The notes under the pieces: model-generated
What the model was told of the DNA's origin: nothing
Databases searched by the model: none
The model's input: the letters and a program-made list of their open reading frames with translations, nothing else
Position numbers and translations under genes: made by a program
Assembly (NCBI GenBank): GCA_047629095.1
Contig: JBLHWM010000195.1
Coordinates: 1-6,936, forward strand
Source of the DNA: CALBMX01 sp047629095
GTDB lineage: Bacteria; Planctomycetota; UBA1135; GCA-002686595
Reading direction: 5' to 3'
Length of the DNA stretch: 6,936 bases
Part shown: positions 5,430 through 6,936 of the stretch, piece by piece
Numbering within the stretch: position 1 is the stretch's first letter
Layout: each line of letters begins with the position of its first letter

Positions 5430-6936
5430 ATGAAGAAATTAATTTTCTCAACTGCACTCCTCATCGGAGGCGGACTCGCGCTTTCGAACGTGGCCGCCGG
5501 ACACGGTGGTACCTACCGCGGTCCTGGTGACACAGTTCCTCCCGCAGCAGGCGGCGGCGGCGGCGGTGGCCCCGCCAGCCCCGGTACCCCCGGTGGCGGT
5601 AGCCCCGCATCTCCCTCACCGGGCTCTCCCGGTTCTCCTGGACCCGCTTCACCCGGCAGCCCCGGCGGCGGCCCTGCAGGTGGCGGCGCGTCCGCAACTG
5701 GTGGCGGCGACACGGGACCCGACCTGACCCTGTGGTCCTTCTGGTGGGAGTTCAACAAGGATCCCTACATCAACCTTAAGGATGCGATCAACGCCGGCGG
5801 CACTACGACCGGATCCGGTGATTGGTTCCTTGGTCGCGGTGAAGAGACCGAAGCTCGTGACTCGATGGCGCCTTCGGCCCAGGACATTCAGAACAAGATC
5901 GTCCCGGCTCTGCTGACCGCCCTAGAGAATGAGTCTCACAACGATATCGTGACGGGTTCCATGATGGCCTTGGCCAAGATTGGCGACGAGACCGACGCAG
6001 AGGGCAACTCTAAGTTTGCGGAAATCTTCACTGGCTTCCTGACGGACGGCAACCAAGAGATCGCCGAGACCGCTTCTATTGCACTCGGAATTCTGGCTAA
6101 CGACGCTTCGGTTTCGATCCTCAACGATCTGCTCCAGGACACTCCTGCTGGCCGTAAGTTGGTTGGTAGCAACGAAGTCAACAACCGTACCCGGGCCTTC
6201 TCTGCCTACGGCCTCGCCCTTGTGGGCAGCCGCACCCAGGAAGAGGTGATCCGCCAGTCGATCTTCGCCAGCCTGCAGTCCACTCTTGAGTCCGACGACT
6301 CTTCGACCCGCGACATCAAAGTTGCTTGCTTGATTGCTATGGGCCTTGTTCCCATGCAGAAGCTTGGCTATGACGCTGCGGAAGTTGTTGAGGGCGCTGA
6401 AGCTGATGCTGACGCACAAGCTCAAGCTGGTGTAATCACCCGCGAAGGTCAAATCAACTACCTGCTCGAGTACTTCCAGAACGATAGGAACCACTACAAC
6501 GTTCGTGCTCACGCTCCCACCGCTGTCTGTCGTCTTCTTGAAGGCACAGCCAACGAGACAGCTAAGGAAGCTGCTGCAGATATCTTCCTGAAGACTCTTA
6601 AGAGCAAGGACAAGAAGGTTGTGATCCAAAGCTGCACGCTTGCCCTCGGCCAGCTTGGAGATGCGGACCCGGATGGCATCGACAAGGAGATCCGCAAGGC
6701 TCTCATGTCTGTGAAGGACACGGTGACTGACACCCAGGCGCGTAACTTCGCTGTGATTGCTCTTGCCCAGGCTGCTTCCCGTAAGGATTCTGGAGACCCC
6801 AGCTCAGCCATCAAGGAAGTCAGCAAGTACTTCATGAAGGAGCTCTCCCGCGGCAAGGTTGCAGTTCGCCCTTGGACTGCCATCGCTATCGGTATCTTCG
6901 GTCGCGAGCTTGGTGTGGACGCACCTGCTGATTTGA
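5430..6936 (+). CDS. Exported HEAT-like repeat protein with Gly/Pro/Ser linker, 3'-partial
   Basis: An open frame of 502 codons with no stop before the window ends; the final TGA-like bases are out of frame. Residues 1-23 form a Sec signal peptide (MKK, hydrophobic core, VAA before GHGG) without a lipobox Cys, so the protein should be periplasmic or secreted. Residues about 31-97 are a low-complexity linker: seven glycines at 41-47, then Pro/Gly/Ser with a few collagen-like triplets at 65-73. W102-x-x-WWEFNKDPY (to 113) begins the folded part. I associate that motif with planctomycete repeat proteins, from memory. From about 153 the sequence is alternating amphipathic helices rich in Ala/Leu with A-L-G/A-x-L/I-G signatures (ALAKIG 180-185, ALGILA 218-223, ALGQLGD near 407), as in HEAT-like solenoids that bind proteins. 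Residues 323-333 alternate Ala with Glu, Asp or Gln. No enzyme motif is seen and the role is unknown. No Shine-Dalgarno site precedes the ATG. Confidence 0.85.
   Translation, partial: MKKLIFSTALLIGGGLALSNVAAGHGGTYRGPGDTVPPAAGGGGGGGPASPGTPGGGSPASPSPGSPGSPGPASPGSPGGGPAGGGASATGGGDTGPDLTLWSFWWEFNKDPYINLKDAINAGGTTTGSGDWFLGRGEETEARDSMAPSAQDIQNKIVPALLTALENESHNDIVTGSMMALAKIGDETDAEGNSKFAEIFTGFLTDGNQEIAETASIALGILANDASVSILNDLLQDTPAGRKLVGSNEVNNRTRAFSAYGLALVGSRTQEEVIRQSIFASLQSTLESDDSSTRDIKVACLIAMGLVPMQKLGYDAAEVVEGAEADADAQAQAGVITREGQINYLLEYFQNDRNHYNVRAHAPTAVCRLLEGTANETAKEAAADIFLKTLKSKDKKVVIQSCTLALGQLGDADPDGIDKEIRKALMSVKDTVTDTQARNFAVIALAQAASRKDSGDPSSAIKEVSKYFMKELSRGKVAVRPWTAIAIGIFGRELGVDAPADL

Noticed and set aside
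5550..5570. GGC trinucleotide run as a phase-variation tract
   Set aside because: It encodes seven glycines in frame. Gain or loss of a unit changes length by one residue and would not switch expression on or off.
5624..5648. Collagen-like domain in the exported protein linker
   Set aside because: Only about three consecutive Gly-X-Y triplets occur before the register breaks, too few for a collagen triple helix.
5922..6629. 235-codon minus-strand frame opposite the exported protein gene
   Set aside because: The plus frame has a signal peptide and continuous helical-repeat pattern through this stretch. The minus frame has neither.
1..6936. Search for tRNA, rRNA, CRISPR array, insertion sequence or att site
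   Set aside because: No cloverleaf or T-loop signature, spaced repeats, transposase, integrase or terminal repeats were seen on reading both strands.

Overview
The window is a piece of a moderately GC-rich (about 60% by eye) bacterial chromosome. The best guess for the source is a planctomycete or a relative. This rests on three things: a Sec-exported, HEAT-like helical-repeat protein with a Gly/Pro/Ser linker and a W-x-x-WWEFNKD motif of a kind I associate from memory with Planctomycetota; a small Cys-rich protein with a Gly/Pro tail; and genes that mostly lack Shine-Dalgarno sites. No rRNA or other phylogenetic marker is present, so the assignment is an inference. I see no phage genes, insertion sequences, CRISPR arrays, tRNAs or rRNAs.

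Layout. Positions 1-232 hold no convincing gene. A MaoC-type hot-dog hydratase (233-721, +) is followed 24 nt later by an 85-residue Cys-rich protein with a Gly/Pro tail (746-1003, +). A histidine phosphatase (1020-1628, -) converges on it with a 16-nt gap. Between the divergent phosphatase and sdhC starts lies a 227-bp control region (1629-1855), which carries a 10-bp direct repeat at 22-bp spacing and a 6-bp inverted repeat just before sdhC. The core of the window is a compact sdhC-sdhA-sdhB operon (1856-5204), with a 4-bp start/stop overlap at each junction. After sdhB comes a strong GC-rich hairpin, then about 180 bp with a second hairpin and three GGGGAT repeats. The last gene starts at 5430, is secreted, and runs off the right edge of the window still open.

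Function. The sdh genes encode a complete three-subunit succinate:quinone oxidoreductase of the B type: a single five-helix, di-heme cytochrome b subunit with no SdhD, a flavoprotein with the covalent-FAD histidine, and an iron-sulfur subunit with all eleven cluster cysteines. The complex links the TCA cycle to the membrane quinone pool and could also work as a fumarate reductase. The MaoC hydratase probably acts on an enoyl-CoA thioester. The phosphatase's substrate cannot be read from sequence. The Cys-rich protein and the exported helical-repeat protein have no assignable function.

Nothing here is clearly a new system. The most interesting items are the truncated exported repeat protein, the Cys-rich small protein, and the structured intergenic DNA flanking the sdh operon.
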